NCBI RefSeq assembly: GCF_024346375.1
Contig: NZ_JAGQCV010000017.1
Location: 1 to 43,918, forward strand
Direction of reading: 5' to 3'
DNA: 43,918 nt
Origin: Synechococcus sp. ATX 2A4
Lineage (GTDB): Bacteria; Cyanobacteriota; Cyanobacteriia; PCC-6307; Cyanobiaceae
The position numbers were made by a program, and so were the translations under genes. Below are positions 1 to 8,644 of the stretch, piece after piece (the first letter of the stretch is position 1; each line of letters starts with the position of its first letter). A model generated the notes under the pieces. It worked only from the letters and a program-made list of their open reading frames with translations, ran no database searches and was not told the DNA's origin.

Positions 1-1261
1 GCTTTTTGGCTGTGGACTGCTCGTAGTCCCCGAATCCAAGCTGCTTTCCACCCATGAACCCAATCCTTACCTGCGATCACAAGGCCATTGTCCCGTGAAT
101 AGGCTGACTTTTCCAGAGTCTCCCTAGGAGTTTGCCAGACGCGGACGGGGAATGAGCTGATCATGCGGATGAGCCGTTTAAGAAAACCTTCAAAAGTCCT
201 CGATTATTAGTATTGGTTTTGTATTCACCTTTAGTTTAAGGCAGGCGGCGCAAGCACCTTGTAGCCCCAGCTACATTTATCGGCGCGTCAGAATCGCTTT
301 GCCTCGGGGCCACCGATCTGGTTGTTTCGCTCTTGGCAGCCCTTGCAGCGTTGGGTTGTGGCCTGATGGCGGGTCGTCAGCCTGCAGAGGTCGGAGGGTC
401 GATTTGCCTGCATCATCTGCTATATCTACAATTATTGTTGTCAGCTGGCAACGGGGATATACTGGGCCACCACGCGTGAAAATGCTTCGCACGCGTAATC
501 GCTGTTGAATCATGATGCATAGCTTCCTTTATATGAAAAAGCATGCCCTGGCTGCGATGGGGCACATTTCTTGCCGGGGTGGTAACTATGCTGTGGCAAT
601 AGTGGTGCTTGAGTCGGACATCTACTTGAAAAGATGGATTGCAATGCCTCCAAGGCCAAGGAGTTCTTGACTCAGCCCTTGTTGCTGCACAGCCAACTCA
701 CTCTCCGGGCAGAGCGGCAGAATGAGCCAACAGGCCGGCATATACGCCCTGGCTCATCAGCTTTCCCAGGGTTGGCTGAGCTTGAAGCAACTAGATGCTT
801 CGATTGTTTTAGGTGCCTAAGACCACACTTTTAAGACCCACATGTTTGCGCTAGTTTCCCAATCCACCTCCGGCGTGTTCGCCTCACTGTTGATCCTGAA
901 CGGGATGATTCCTTGGCTTTGGCTCAACATTCTTGGTATCCCTAGGGACAGGAAATTGCAAAGTCCTATTACTTGCAGATGTCTTTTCATTGGCAATTGC
1001 AATCCTGAAGTCTGATCTCCGTGGTTAAAATCCTACCCAGCACTTGCCAACGCGTAGAAATCCGAATCACAGATCTCCAATGCGTTTCGGCTCTCATCCT
1101 TGAGGAAGGCCTTTCCTGGCCTGTTCCCCGCCCTCGCCCCCGAGCCACCAGCGACCAGCGCCGCTAGACGCTTGCAAAACGCTGTTTGATGCCCTTTCCG
1201 CACATTTCGATGCCTGGACCGGGAGGCCCTGCAAGAGCCCCCGCGGTACCCCTCTCACCCA
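1..1261. other. Region with no supportable gene
   Basis: No open frame here resembles a protein family I recognise. The frames at 277-513 (minus), 299-508 (plus), 634-834 (plus) and 817-1002 (minus) are short, overlap each other on opposite strands and have low-complexity or unlikely translations. Base composition is visibly richer in A and T than the genes that follow. The stretch may be intergenic DNA, a decayed gene or the edge of an island. I see no rRNA, tRNA or recognisable ncRNA in it. Confidence 0.5.
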
Positions 1262-1345
1262 TGGGGGCAGGGGGACTTGAACCCCCACAGCCTTGCGGCC
1301 TGCGGATTTTAAGTCCGCTGCGTCTACCGATTCCGCCATGCCCCC
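1262..1345 (-). tRNA. trnL: tRNA-Leu (anticodon UAA), no intron
   Basis: Read on the minus strand this is an 84-nt class II tRNA. The acceptor stem GGGGGCA pairs with TGCCCCC and is followed by discriminator A. The D arm is TGGCGGAATCGGTAGACGC. The anticodon stem GCGGA/TCCGC holds the loop CTTAAAA, giving anticodon TAA. A long variable arm (around 1287-1299) and a T arm GGGGG-TTCAAGT-CCCCC follow. CCA is not encoded. The anticodon loop is continuous, so the group I intron found at this position in many cyanobacteria is absent. The gene lies just ahead of, and opposite to, ndhL. Confidence 0.97.
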
Positions 1346-1386
1346 GCGCACTGATCCTAGATTTGGCGCACCCCGCTCCCAGTTCC

Positions 1387-1635
1387 GTGCCGTTGCCCGG
1401 GTTTCTCAGCACGCTGCCGCTCGACACCCTGCTGGTGCTCGGTGCCTACCTGCTGCTTGGCGGCGCCTATCTGGTGGTGGTGCCGCTGGTGCTGTTCTTC
1501 TGGATGAACAAGCGCTGGATGGTGATGGGCAAGATCGAGCGCACGGCCGTCTACGGCCTGGTGTTCCTGTTCTTCCCGGGCATGATCGTGTTTTCGCCCT
1601 TCCTCAACTTCAGGCTTGCCGGCCAGGGCGAATGA
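1387..1635 (+). CDS. ndhL: NAD(P)H-quinone oxidoreductase subunit L
   Basis: NdhL is a small membrane subunit of the cyanobacterial NDH-1 complex in thylakoid and plasma membranes, which takes part in cyclic electron flow, respiration and CO2 uptake. The translation has two hydrophobic helices: one runs from [12 protein letters not shown] to VVPLVLFFW, the other is the [19 protein letters not shown] segment. The link [17 protein letters not shown] is typical of NdhL. No ATG lies before the first helix, so I chose GTG at 1387, giving 82 residues, close to the family size of about 70-85; TTG at 1393 is an alternative. The frame continues upstream over the antisense of the tRNA, which should not be translated. 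The TGA stop overlaps the ATG of the DUF3007 gene (ATGA), which indicates translational coupling. Confidence 0.88.
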   Translation: MPLPGFLSTLPLDTLLVLGAYLLLGGAYLVVVPLVLFFWMNKRWMVMGKIERTAVYGLVFLFFPGMIVFSPFLNFRLAGQGE

Positions 1636-1967
1636 CGCGCGGCCAGGCACTGCTGCTGGGGCTTGGCGTGTTCGGCCTTGGTGGCCTCGGCTACTGGGGC
1701 TTCAAGGCGGCCGGCTTCGAGGGGTTTTCGGCCGGCATCGCCGCTGAGGCGGTCCTGATCCTGATCGTGCTCGGCTGGACGGGCAGCTACCTGCTGCGCG
1801 TTGTGACCGGCAAGATGACCTTCATGGAGCAGCGCCGCCAATACCGCGCCGGCTACGACGCCATCACTGCCGAGCAGCTTCAGAAGGAGTTCGACGCGCT
1901 CAGCCCGGCCGAGCAGGAGCGCCTGCTGCGTGAGATCGGCCAGCTCAAGGACGACGCCAGTCTTTGA
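1632..1967 (+). CDS. DUF3007 family membrane protein
   Basis: This is a 111-residue cyanobacterial protein of the DUF3007 type with no established biochemical role. Two hydrophobic segments, roughly residues 5-25 ([17 protein letters not shown]) and 30-55 ([22 protein letters not shown]), are followed by a soluble C-terminal part with the motif [15 protein letters not shown] and a helix rich in Glu, Gln and Lys. The ATG overlaps the ndhL stop by ATGA. The order ndhL, DUF3007, trpA is a familiar picocyanobacterial arrangement, which suggests a link with the NDH-1 complex. That link is inference from position, not from motifs. Confidence 0.85.
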   Translation: MTRGQALLLGLGVFGLGGLGYWGFKAAGFEGFSAGIAAEAVLILIVLGWTGSYLLRVVTGKMTFMEQRRQYRAGYDAITAEQLQKEFDALSPAEQERLLREIGQLKDDASL

Positions 1968-2093
1968 GCCACGGCGGCTGAGGCGTCGAGTCCAGGAGAC
2001 ACCGCGGCTGAGGCCTGGGGTCAAGGGTTTGGTGGGCTGTCCTGCCAGCGACCCCATAGGCTCACGGCCAGAGCGTGCAGGATCCGGCTCCGA

Positions 2094-2948
2094 ATGAGCG
2101 CCACCCCGTCCAGCAATGTCGCCGCCGGCGGCACCACGGCCATCCAGGCACGGTTCAGCAAGCTGCAGGCACAGGGCCGTTGCGCCTTGATGCCGTTCCT
2201 GATGGCCGGTGATCCGGATCTGGCCACCACCGCCGCCACCTTGCTCGCCCTGCAGGAGGCCGGCGCCGACCTGATCGAGCTGGGCATCCCCTACAGCGAT
2301 CCGCTGGCCGATGGCCCAGTGATCCAGGCGGCCGCCAGCCGCGCCCTGGCCGCCGGCACCACGCCGGGCAAGGTGCTCGCCATGCTCACCGGCCTGCGCG
2401 GCCAGCTCACCACTCCTCTGGTGCTGTTCACCTACAGCAACCCGCTGCTCAACCGCGGCATGGACACTTTCTGCCGTGAGGCCGCCGCTGCCGGCGCCGC
2501 CGGCCTGGTGGTGCCCGATCTGCCGCTGGAGGAAGCGGAGAGGCTCTCGCCGATCGCTGCAGCCGTGGGCCTGGATCTGGTGCTGCTGGTGGCACCCACC
2601 ACCCCATCTGAGCGGATGGCCCGCATCGCGGCCGCCAGCCGCGGCTTCACTTATCTGGTCAGCGTCACCGGCGTCACCGGCGTGCGGGTCGCAATGGAAT
2701 CGCGGGTGGGCGGCCTGGTGCAACAGCTCAAGGCGATGGGCCCCACACCCGTGGCCGTGGGCTTCGGCATCTCCGGGCCGGAGCAGGCCCGCCAGGTGCG
2801 CGATTGGGGCGCCGACGGCGCGATCGTGGGCAGCGCGCTGGTGAAGGTGATGGCGGCGGCGGCCTCCTCCGAGGCGCCAGTAACGGCAGCGGTGGCGGCA
2901 GCGGCGGGCACCTACCTGGCTGGCCTGCGCCAGGCCCTCGACAGTTGA
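2094..2948 (+). CDS. trpA: Tryptophan synthase alpha chain
   Basis: TrpA cleaves indole-3-glycerol phosphate to indole and glyceraldehyde 3-phosphate and passes indole to TrpB in the cytoplasmic alpha2-beta2 complex, the last step of tryptophan synthesis. The 284-residue TIM-barrel sequence shows the catalytic Glu in [10 protein letters not shown] (E62) and the catalytic Asp in [10 protein letters not shown] (D73). It also has the phosphate-binding Gly-rich segments VSVTGVTG and [14 protein letters not shown] and the terminal IVGSALVK. Length is normal for the family; the first 20 residues or so are variable. The methyltransferase gene follows after 5 bases, so the two are probably co-transcribed. 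No attenuator is evident in the 126 bases upstream. Confidence 0.97.
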   Translation: MSATPSSNVAAGGTTAIQARFSKLQAQGRCALMPFLMAGDPDLATTAATLLALQEAGADLIELGIPYSDPLADGPVIQAAASRALAAGTTPGKVLAMLTGLRGQLTTPLVLFTYSNPLLNRGMDTFCREAAAAGAAGLVVPDLPLEEAERLSPIAAAVGLDLVLLVAPTTPSERMARIAAASRGFTYLVSVTGVTGVRVAMESRVGGLVQQLKAMGPTPVAVGFGISGPEQARQVRDWGADGAIVGSALVKVMAAAASSEAPVTAAVAAAAGTYLAGLRQALDS

Positions 2949-2953
2949 GCGCT

Positions 2954-3607
2954 ATGCCCTTGTCCTCCCAGCCGCTCGATCTGCCCTTTTCTGAAGCCTG
3001 TGAGCGCAACAAGCAACCGCTGCTGGAGGCGCTGCGCGCGTGGCTGCCCCAGCCCCATGCCCGGCCGGCACAGGTGCTGGAGGTGGGCTCGGGCACCGGC
3101 CAGCACGGCCTGTATTTCAGCCAGCATCTGCCCGTGCGCTGGCAACTCAGCGACCGGTCCGAGCACCTGCCGGGGCTGCGGCGTCGCCAGGCGCACGCCA
3201 GCGCCACCAACGCTGCTGCCGCCGGCCAGCTGCTGCCGCCGCTGCAGCTGGATGTGACCCAACCCGACTGGCCAGCCGGTCCGTTTGATGCGGTGTTCAG
3301 CGCCAACACCGCCCACATCATGCCGGCGACAGCGGTGCCCTCCCTGTTCGCCGGCAGTGCCCGGGTGCTGGCTCCAGGTGGGCTGTTTCTGCTTTACGGC
3401 CCCTTCCACGACGGGGGTGTGCACACCAGCGCCAGCAATGCCGCCTTTGATGCCCACCTGCGCGCCATCGATCCCGCCATGGGGGTGCGCGACAGCCTGG
3501 AGCTGATCGCCATCGCCCGTGCGCAGGGGCTGGTGCCGGAAGCGGATCTTCCGCTGCCGGCCAATAACCGCCTGCTGGTGTTCCGCCGTTCTCCCGCCGG
3601 CGGCTGA
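2954..3607 (+). CDS. DUF938-type SAM-dependent methyltransferase
   Basis: This encodes a 217-residue class I methyltransferase-like protein of the DUF938 type. SAM-binding motif I is seen as VLEVGSGTGQHGLYF (about residues 39-53). An acidic residue follows in QLSDRSEH, then PFDAVFSANTAHIM and a post-motif region GGLFLLYGPFHDGG. Family members also carry an N-terminal SEACERNKQPLL segment, present here at residues 13-24. The substrate is unknown. The ATG at 2954 follows trpA by 5 bases; longer in-frame starts lie inside trpA and are unlikely. No function in tryptophan metabolism is implied beyond probable co-transcription. Confidence 0.85.
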   Translation: MPLSSQPLDLPFSEACERNKQPLLEALRAWLPQPHARPAQVLEVGSGTGQHGLYFSQHLPVRWQLSDRSEHLPGLRRRQAHASATNAAAAGQLLPPLQLDVTQPDWPAGPFDAVFSANTAHIMPATAVPSLFAGSARVLAPGGLFLLYGPFHDGGVHTSASNAAFDAHLRAIDPAMGVRDSLELIAIARAQGLVPEADLPLPANNRLLVFRRSPAGG

Positions 3608-3645
3608 GGCGCTGGCGTCCGGCTCAGGCCGTACCGGCGCAGGGC

Positions 3646-4647
3646 TCAGGCTGGTCCGTCGAGCACGAAGCGGTAGCGCACATCGCCGCTGCGCAGCCGG
3701 GCGATGGCGGTGTTGATCGCGTGCATCGGCAGGCTTTCCACCTGGGGTTGGATGCCGTGCCGCGCGCAGAACTCCATCATCTTCAGCAGGCTGGCGGGTG
3801 AGGAGGTGGGGCTGCCGGTGAACTGGCGCCGCCCGGCGATGAACGGGAACACACTCAGTGGGATGGGCTCCAGCGTCACACCGAGCTGGTGCAGCCGGCC
3901 CTTCGGCGCCAGGGCGTTCACCACCGCGTCCCACTCCAGCGCATGGTTGGTGGTGTTGATGATCAGGTCGTAGCGGTTCGGCGTGGCGGCCAGATCGCCC
4001 AGCAGCTGGATCTCATGGGCACCGAAGCCGCGCGCCTCCTCCGCCTTGGCGGGGCTGGTGGTGATGGCGGTCACCTGGCAGCCCCAGGCGCGGGCGAACT
4101 GCAGCGCCATGTGGCCCAACCCGCCGATGCCGATCACGCCCACGTGGGCGGTGGGGGAGACGGCCTCGTCGATCAGGGGCGCGAACACGGTGATGCCGCC
4201 GCAGAACAACGGTCCAGCCAGGGCTGGGTCGAGGCTGTCAGGGATGGGGATCAGCCAGTCCTGCTGGGCCTTCACATGGCTGGCGAAGCCGCCGCTGCGG
4301 CCCACCACACTCGCCTCCAAATCGGCGCAGAGGTTCTGATCACCGCCGAGGCACAGGGCGCAGTGGCTGCAGCTTCCAGCGATCCAGCCCAGGCCGGGCA
4401 GCTGGCCGATCAGCGCTTCCGGCACCCCGTCGCCGACCGCCACCACCCGGCCCACCGCCTCGTGGCCGGCCACCAGCGGATAGCTGCTGATCCCCCAGTG
4501 GTTGTCGAGCATCGACAGATCGCTGTGGCAGAGGCCGCAGTGCAGCACCTCCAGCAGCGCTTCGCCGGGGCCGGGGGGAAGCAACTCGGTGCTGCTGCGC
4601 TGCAGCGGAGCGCCGGCAGCTTCTGCCTGCCAGGTGGTGATCTGCAT
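3646..4647 (-). CDS. Zinc-dependent alcohol dehydrogenase (cinnamyl-alcohol dehydrogenase type)
   Basis: This is a 333-residue medium-chain dehydrogenase/reductase that interconverts aldehydes and alcohols, probably with NADP(H). Catalytic-zinc ligands are visible as C40 in CGLCHSD and H62-E63 in AGHEAVGRVV, with a further Cys in LFCGGITVF. The structural zinc site has four cysteines (C93, C96, C99, C107) in SCSHCALCLGGDQNLC. The Rossmann motif is GVIGIGGLGHMA. The sequence belongs with YahK/Adh-like aldehyde reductases rather than class III formaldehyde dehydrogenases. The physiological substrate cannot be read from sequence. The gene is divergent from feoB, with 133 bases between the two starts. 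Confidence 0.9.
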   Translation of the reverse strand: MQITTWQAEAAGAPLQRSSTELLPPGPGEALLEVLHCGLCHSDLSMLDNHWGISSYPLVAGHEAVGRVVAVGDGVPEALIGQLPGLGWIAGSCSHCALCLGGDQNLCADLEASVVGRSGGFASHVKAQQDWLIPIPDSLDPALAGPLFCGGITVFAPLIDEAVSPTAHVGVIGIGGLGHMALQFARAWGCQVTAITTSPAKAEEARGFGAHEIQLLGDLAATPNRYDLIINTTNHALEWDAVVNALAPKGRLHQLGVTLEPIPLSVFPFIAGRRQFTGSPTSSPASLLKMMEFCARHGIQPQVESLPMHAINTAIARLRSGDVRYRFVLDGPA

Positions 4648-4780
4648 GGAGCGTGGCGTGCCGTTGCAGACCCCAGCATGGCAATCGCGGCCGGCGGTGG
4701 CCGCCAGCAGTGCTGGCTTGGAAGGGCCGCTGTCTGGCTCCCCATTGCTGGCAAATGTTGCCCCTGCCTAACCTGAAGCC

Positions 4781-6631
4781 ATGCCTGCGATCACCCAGGG
4801 TTGCCATCCACCGGGCTCAGCGGCACCGCTGCCGGGCGGGGTGCGCCAGGTGGCCTTGATCGGCATGCCCAACACCGGCAAATCCACCCTCTACAACAAG
4901 CTCACCGGCGGCCGCGCCCATGTGGCCAACTGGCCGGGCCTCACCGTGGATCTGCTGCGCGGTGAATTGCCCGCCGATGCCTTCGGCAACGACTACCAAC
5001 TGGTGGATCTGCCCGGCATTCACGACCTCAAGGGCAGCAGCGAAGACGAGGCGATCGTGCGCCGTTATCTGGCCACAGCTCCGCCGGATCTGATCGTGCT
5101 GGTGATCAACAGCAGCCGCGCCGCCACCCAGTTGCACCTCGCCCTGGAGCTGCGCGCCGCCGGTCTGCCATTCATCGTGGCGCTCAACATGAGCGACGAA
5201 GCCGCCCGCTTCGGCGTGGAGGTAAACGGGGTCCGCCTCAGTGAAGACCTGCAGGTGCCGGTGGTGCCGATCAGCGCCAGGAATGGTCGGGGGGTGCCGG
5301 AGCTCCTGTATCAGATTCACCGCTTGGAGACGATTGCCTTTCCGGCCCCTGCTGCCCTCGAGCCCGACGAACTCGACCAGCGCCTGCACGCGCTGTCGGC
5401 GGCCTGCGTGCAGGCACCGCACGGCCTGATCGACCGGCTCAGCCACCGGATCGACCGCTTTCTGCTGCATCCGGCGGTGGGAATACTTGCGTTCCTGGTC
5501 GTGATGCTGGCCATGTTCCAGGCGATCTACGCGATCGGCACACCGCTGCAGGAGCTGGTCGGCAGGGCCGCCGATGCACTGGAAACCCGGCTGCTGCTGC
5601 CGCTGCTGCAGGGCCTGCGCCTTTCGCCTTTCCTCCTGCAGCTGGCCACCGATGGGCTGTGGCTCGGGCTCACCACGGTGGTGAGCTTCATGCCGATCAT
5701 CTTTCTCTTCTATCTGATGGTCTCCCTGATCGAAGACTCGGGCTATCTGGCCCGTTCCGCCTTCCTGATGGACGGCTTCATGCACTGGCTCGGCATGGAT
5801 GGCCGCAGCTTCGTGCTGCAGATTATGGGCTTCGGCTGCAACGTGCCGGCGATCATGGGCACCCGGGTGATCCGCGACCGTCCCCGGCGGCTGCTGTCGA
5901 TGCTGGTGATCCCGTTCTCGCTCTGTCAGGCGCGGCTGGCGGTGTTTGTGTTCATGGCCGGCGCCTTTTTTGTGCGCCCCTGGTGGGCGGCGGGGCTGGT
6001 GGTGTTCGGCTTCTACGTGATGAGCTTCGTGGCGGCGGTGCTCACGGCACTGCTGTTCAAGCACGTGTACCGGGGCCGCGAAGGCTTCGTGCTCGAGTTG
6101 CCCCCTTACCGCACCCCCAGCCTCAACACCATGCTGCAGCGCGCCTGGCAGCAGATGGTGAATTTCTTCTTCACCACCCGCCAGTTCATCGTGATCGGCG
6201 TGATCGCCGTGTGGCTGCTCAACAACCTGCCGCCGGGCGTGGATCCGCTCTCCGGCCTGTCGCTATCGGGAATGATCGGCCGCACTTTTCAGCCGTTGCT
6301 CGGGCCGATCGGCATGAACCCAGCCCTCACGGTGTCGCTGATCTTCGGCTTCGTGGCCAAGGAAATCCTGCTGGGGGCGATGGCGGTGATCTATGCCACC
6401 AGCCAGGCGGGCCTGGGCGCAGCGCTGGTGCAGGCGATCACGCCGCTGCAGGCCGTGAGCTTCATGATGTTCACCCTCCTCTACACCCCCTGCCTGTCCA
6501 CGGTGGCGGTGCAGTGGCAGGAATCCCGCAGCCGTGTCTTCGTGCTGGTGTCCCTGGCCTGGTCGTTCACGCTGGCCTGGGTGATGGCCCTGCTCACTTA
6601 TCAGGGCGGACTGCTGCTCGGCTTGGGCTGA
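4781..6631 (+). CDS. feoB: Ferrous iron transporter FeoB
   Basis: FeoB imports Fe(II) across the inner membrane, driven or gated by its cytosolic G domain. The 616-residue protein has G1 GMPNTGKST (residues 28-36), G3 DLPG (76-79) and G4 NMSD (136-139), then a G5-like ISARNG. A helical region around 190-225 leads into the polytopic domain. The first gate repeat carries MGFGCNVPAIMGTR followed by PFSLCQARLAVFVF. The second includes GFVAKEILLGAMAVIY and YTPCLSTVAV with another conserved Cys. At 616 residues it is shorter than the roughly 770-residue E. coli protein but within the bacterial range. feoA lies downstream in convergent orientation, not upstream as in most feoAB operons. No clear Fur box was seen. 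Confidence 0.96.
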   Translation: MPAITQGCHPPGSAAPLPGGVRQVALIGMPNTGKSTLYNKLTGGRAHVANWPGLTVDLLRGELPADAFGNDYQLVDLPGIHDLKGSSEDEAIVRRYLATAPPDLIVLVINSSRAATQLHLALELRAAGLPFIVALNMSDEAARFGVEVNGVRLSEDLQVPVVPISARNGRGVPELLYQIHRLETIAFPAPAALEPDELDQRLHALSAACVQAPHGLIDRLSHRIDRFLLHPAVGILAFLVVMLAMFQAIYAIGTPLQELVGRAADALETRLLLPLLQGLRLSPFLLQLATDGLWLGLTTVVSFMPIIFLFYLMVSLIEDSGYLARSAFLMDGFMHWLGMDGRSFVLQIMGFGCNVPAIMGTRVIRDRPRRLLSMLVIPFSLCQARLAVFVFMAGAFFVRPWWAAGLVVFGFYVMSFVAAVLTALLFKHVYRGREGFVLELPPYRTPSLNTMLQRAWQQMVNFFFTTRQFIVIGVIAVWLLNNLPPGVDPLSGLSLSGMIGRTFQPLLGPIGMNPALTVSLIFGFVAKEILLGAMAVIYATSQAGLGAALVQAITPLQAVSFMMFTLLYTPCLSTVAVQWQESRSRVFVLVSLAWSFTLAWVMALLTYQGGLLLGLG

Positions 6632-6670
6632 GCTGAGCGGCTCCCGGAGCCTGGAGCTGGGGGAAGCGCA

Positions 6671-6901
6671 TCACGCTGCCAGGGGCCGGATCGCCATCTC
6701 GGCGGCATCGCTGCGCCGCAGCATGAATTCCAGCTGCCCGCAACGCACATGCAGCAGGCCGCCGGGAAAGCCACGGCGCAGCACCAGCACTTCGGAGCCC
6801 GGCCGCAATCCCATCGCCCGCAGGCGGTCGTGGAGGGAGGGGAGCTGGGGCAGCGTGACCAGCACCACAACCTGGCCGATCGGCGCGGTTGCCAGCGTCA
6901 T
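6671..6901 (-). CDS. feoA: Ferrous iron transport protein A
   Basis: This is a 76-residue SH3-like FeoA protein. FeoA is a small cytosolic partner needed for full FeoB activity. Recognisable parts are [21 protein letters not shown], the Gly-rich turn [11 protein letters not shown] and the closing [14 protein letters not shown], which matches the family pattern of a regulator-like beta-barrel ending with an (I/V)xV-type strand. I chose ATG 6901 because residues further upstream in the frame are Arg/Pro-rich and overlap the divergent DUF2256 gene. The gene faces feoB tail to tail with only 39 bases between the stops, so the pair cannot share a transcript. Confidence 0.88.
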   Translation of the reverse strand: MTLATAPIGQVVVLVTLPQLPSLHDRLRAMGLRPGSEVLVLRRGFPGGLLHVRCGQLEFMLRRSDAAEMAIRPLAA

Positions 6902-6940
6902 GGTGGTGGACTGGAAGCGTTGTTCACCGTAGGTGGTGTG

Positions 6941-7126
6941 ATGGCAACACAGCAGCCTGCCAACCGGCCGCCGCGGCGTGGTGACCGCCCCACCAAGATC
7001 TGCCCGGTGTGCGGCAGGCCGTTCCAATGGCGCCGCCGCTGGAGCGCCGTGTGGGAGGAGGTGCGTTATTGCTCCGAGCGTTGCCGGCGGCGGCGGGGCG
7101 GCACAGTGGACCCTGCAACCCGCTGA
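6941..7126 (+). CDS. DUF2256 small zinc-ribbon protein
   Basis: This 61-residue basic protein has two CxxC-type pairs, [16 protein letters not shown] and [10 protein letters not shown]. That is the DUF2256 pattern and implies a small zinc-binding fold. Function is unknown; in other bacteria members often lie near photolyase/cryptochrome genes, none of which is visible here. The start ATG 6941 is 39 bases from the divergent feoA start. The YciI gene follows after 8 bases, so the two are probably co-transcribed. Confidence 0.85.
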   Translation: MATQQPANRPPRRGDRPTKICPVCGRPFQWRRRWSAVWEEVRYCSERCRRRRGGTVDPATR

Positions 7127-7134
7127 CCACGGCG

Positions 7135-7404
7135 ATGGCGAAATTCGTGCTCTGGGGCACCTACTGCGAGGACGCCCTCACGCGGCGCACCCCCTTCCGG
7201 CAGGAACACCTCGACGGCCTTCACCGCCAGCACAAGGAGGGTGTGCTGCTCACAATCGGACCCACCGAAGGCAGCACCCATGTGTTCGCGTTGTATGAAG
7301 CTGACGCACTGGCACAGGTGAAGGCCCTGGTGGAGGGAGATGTGTATTTCCGCGAGGGAATCTGGAGTGAGGTCCAGGTGTACCCCTGGATCCAGGCGAT
7401 TTGA
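7135..7404 (+). CDS. YciI family protein
   Basis: An 89-residue protein with the ferredoxin-like YCII fold. It reads FVLWGTYCEDAL at the start, then the conserved His-containing RQEHLDGLHRQHKEG, the glycine-rich LTIGPTEG and GDVYFREGIWSEVQVYPW. Members are dimeric and have been proposed as small hydrolases or dehalogenase-like enzymes using a His/Asp pair, but no reaction is established for this one. It starts 8 bases after DUF2256 and converges on the cytochrome gene. Confidence 0.85.
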   Translation: MAKFVLWGTYCEDALTRRTPFRQEHLDGLHRQHKEGVLLTIGPTEGSTHVFALYEADALAQVKALVEGDVYFREGIWSEVQVYPWIQAI

Positions 7405-7441
7405 CAGCGCCGTAACAATCAAAGGTTGGGTGAGGGCGTTT

Positions 7442-7471
7442 GCCGCCTGAATGGGCGGCGGCATTCGCCGC
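7442..7471. terminator. GC-rich hairpins between convergent genes
   Basis: GCCGCC (7442-7447) pairs with GGCGGC (7454-7459) around a 6-base loop. An alternative pairing is GCGGCG (7456-7461) with CGCCGC (7466-7471). The hairpins lie between the stops of YciI (plus) and the cytochrome (minus), where a bidirectional terminator would be expected. There is no T-tract on either side, so termination by this structure is only a suggestion. Confidence 0.3.
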
Positions 7472-7487
7472 CTGACACAGGGAGGGC

Positions 7488-7922
7488 TCAGCCCACGGGC
7501 GGGGCTGGTTTCCACTCGTTCAGGGCCTGCTCCCACACCCAGGCGGCCACCAGCTGGTCGCCGCCATCGCCGAGCACCTTCGCGTATCCGCTCATCTGGC
7601 CCTGGCCGGCGGCAGCGATCTTGGCGATGGCCGCAGGGCCATCGATGCCTTGGCGTTGCAGGGCGGCCAGCTTGAGGGTTTTGCCGCGCCGCAGGATGTT
7701 GCCGCCATTGAGGTGACAACCCACGCAGTGGTTCTCAAACAGCTGGGCACCGCTCACCTGCAGGGAGGGGATGGATTCACCCCAGGCGGGCTTGGGCCAC
7801 CAGGCCAGCAGGACCAGGGCGAAAGCCACCAGGCAGGCCACCAGCCGGGGCCGCTGCTGCGCGGCTGGGCCGTAAAAAGTGTGGTGGACACTGGGAAGTG
7901 GCATGCGTGGCGGCAACAGCAA
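7488..7922 (-). CDS. Cytochrome c6-like protein
   Basis: A c-type cytochrome of 144 residues as drawn, or 138 if ATG 7904 is used. It starts with a signal peptide whose hydrophobic core is LVACLVAFALVLLAWW and whose likely cleavage is after PAWG, so it should be exported to the lumen or periplasm. The haem site is CVGCH in FENHCVGCHLNGGN. A methionine in GQMSGYAK is the likely sixth ligand, and the end VAAWVWEQALNEWK matches the last helix of c6. The sequence departs from classical PetJ around the methionine and resembles the c6B/c6C group, whose role is unsettled. The start lies 8 bases downstream of cyAbrB, so it is probably read through from that gene. Confidence 0.83.
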   Translation of the reverse strand: MLLPPRMPLPSVHHTFYGPAAQQRPRLVACLVAFALVLLAWWPKPAWGESIPSLQVSGAQLFENHCVGCHLNGGNILRRGKTLKLAALQRQGIDGPAAIAKIAAAGQGQMSGYAKVLGDGGDQLVAAWVWEQALNEWKPAPPVG

Positions 7923-7930
7923 CGGATGGA

Positions 7931-8299
7931 TCAGTCGTCGGCCTCGCCATCTTCGCTACCGGCAGGAACCAGGCGAATCTGCTTGCGGCCCAGCTTGATT
8001 TCGAATTCGTCGCCGGGATGGAGATCCAGCATGGCGGTGTAGGCCTTGCCGATCAGCAGGTTGCCGTTGCCTTGAACGGTGGCGATGTAGCTCAGCTTGC
8101 GGCCACCTTTGCCCATTTTGCTGGTGGCACCGAGATCCACACCCTTGGCTTCAAGCAGCGCTTCATAGAAGGCCGTGAAATTGAGGCGGTCGGAGCCGTC
8201 CTTTTTGGTGGAAACGTAGCCACAAGAGCGGACAATTTCGGATTTCCCGACATCGCCCAGTTCCTTGACCTTGGACAGCAAATCTGCTCCTTTAAGCAT
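7931..8299 (-). CDS. cyAbrB family transcriptional regulator
   Basis: This 122-residue protein is of the cyanobacterial AbrB type, a small DNA-binding regulator of carbon/nitrogen balance and redox-linked genes. The N-terminal block MLKGADLLSKVKELG, then KSEIVRSCGYVST, RLNFTAFYEALLEAKGV and the C-terminal swapped-hairpin region GNLLIGKAYTAMLDLHPGDEFEIKLGRKQIRLV are all characteristic. In cyAbrB the AbrB fold is C-terminal, as here. The start ATG 8299 matches the family N-terminus; the frame is open further upstream but without similarity. It is likely the first gene of a two-gene unit with the c6-like cytochrome. Confidence 0.93.
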   Translation of the reverse strand: MLKGADLLSKVKELGDVGKSEIVRSCGYVSTKKDGSDRLNFTAFYEALLEAKGVDLGATSKMGKGGRKLSYIATVQGNGNLLIGKAYTAMLDLHPGDEFEIKLGRKQIRLVPAGSEDGEADD

Positions 8300-8644
8300 G
8301 AGATCTTCTTGGTTGAACGTGCCTAACACTGTACAACTTACACGATCGATCGATGGTGTGTGATTCTCACAGCCGCGCGGCGGATCGCCTTGAGGGTCCG
8401 AACCTGCGCAATGTTCTGCGCACAGACGGCCCACGAAGAGGTTCCCGTGAGTGCGCCAAGCAAGGGGCAAGAGTGCGGGCGCTGCGCGGTGAGCGGCCCC
8501 GCATTGTTGGCCCTGACAGGCCTCTGCCGCACGGCAATCTACCGCTGATGGCGGCGCCAACATGGCAGCCTCGCCCTCTTCTCCCACCAAACACTGCGCA
8601 CGAGTGAATAACTGGGAAGATACCGAAACCCCTGGCACAGACGA
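8300..8644. other. Intergenic region between cyAbrB and a GNAT gene
   Basis: This 345-base divergent spacer carries only short, weak frames on both strands, none resembling a known protein. A (CGAT)3 run lies at 8343-8354, and TGCGCA occurs twice around 8404-8421. The region should hold the cyAbrB promoter, but I cannot assign -35/-10 elements with confidence. Confidence 0.4.

Noticed and set aside
3289-4776. Plus-strand frames opposite the alcohol dehydrogenase
   Set aside because: They are antisense to a gene with complete catalytic and structural zinc sites and show no family similarity.
8338-8607. Small genes between cyAbrB and the GNAT enzyme
   Set aside because: Frames on both strands overlap completely, have unlikely compositions and show no motif. 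They are left as intergenic.
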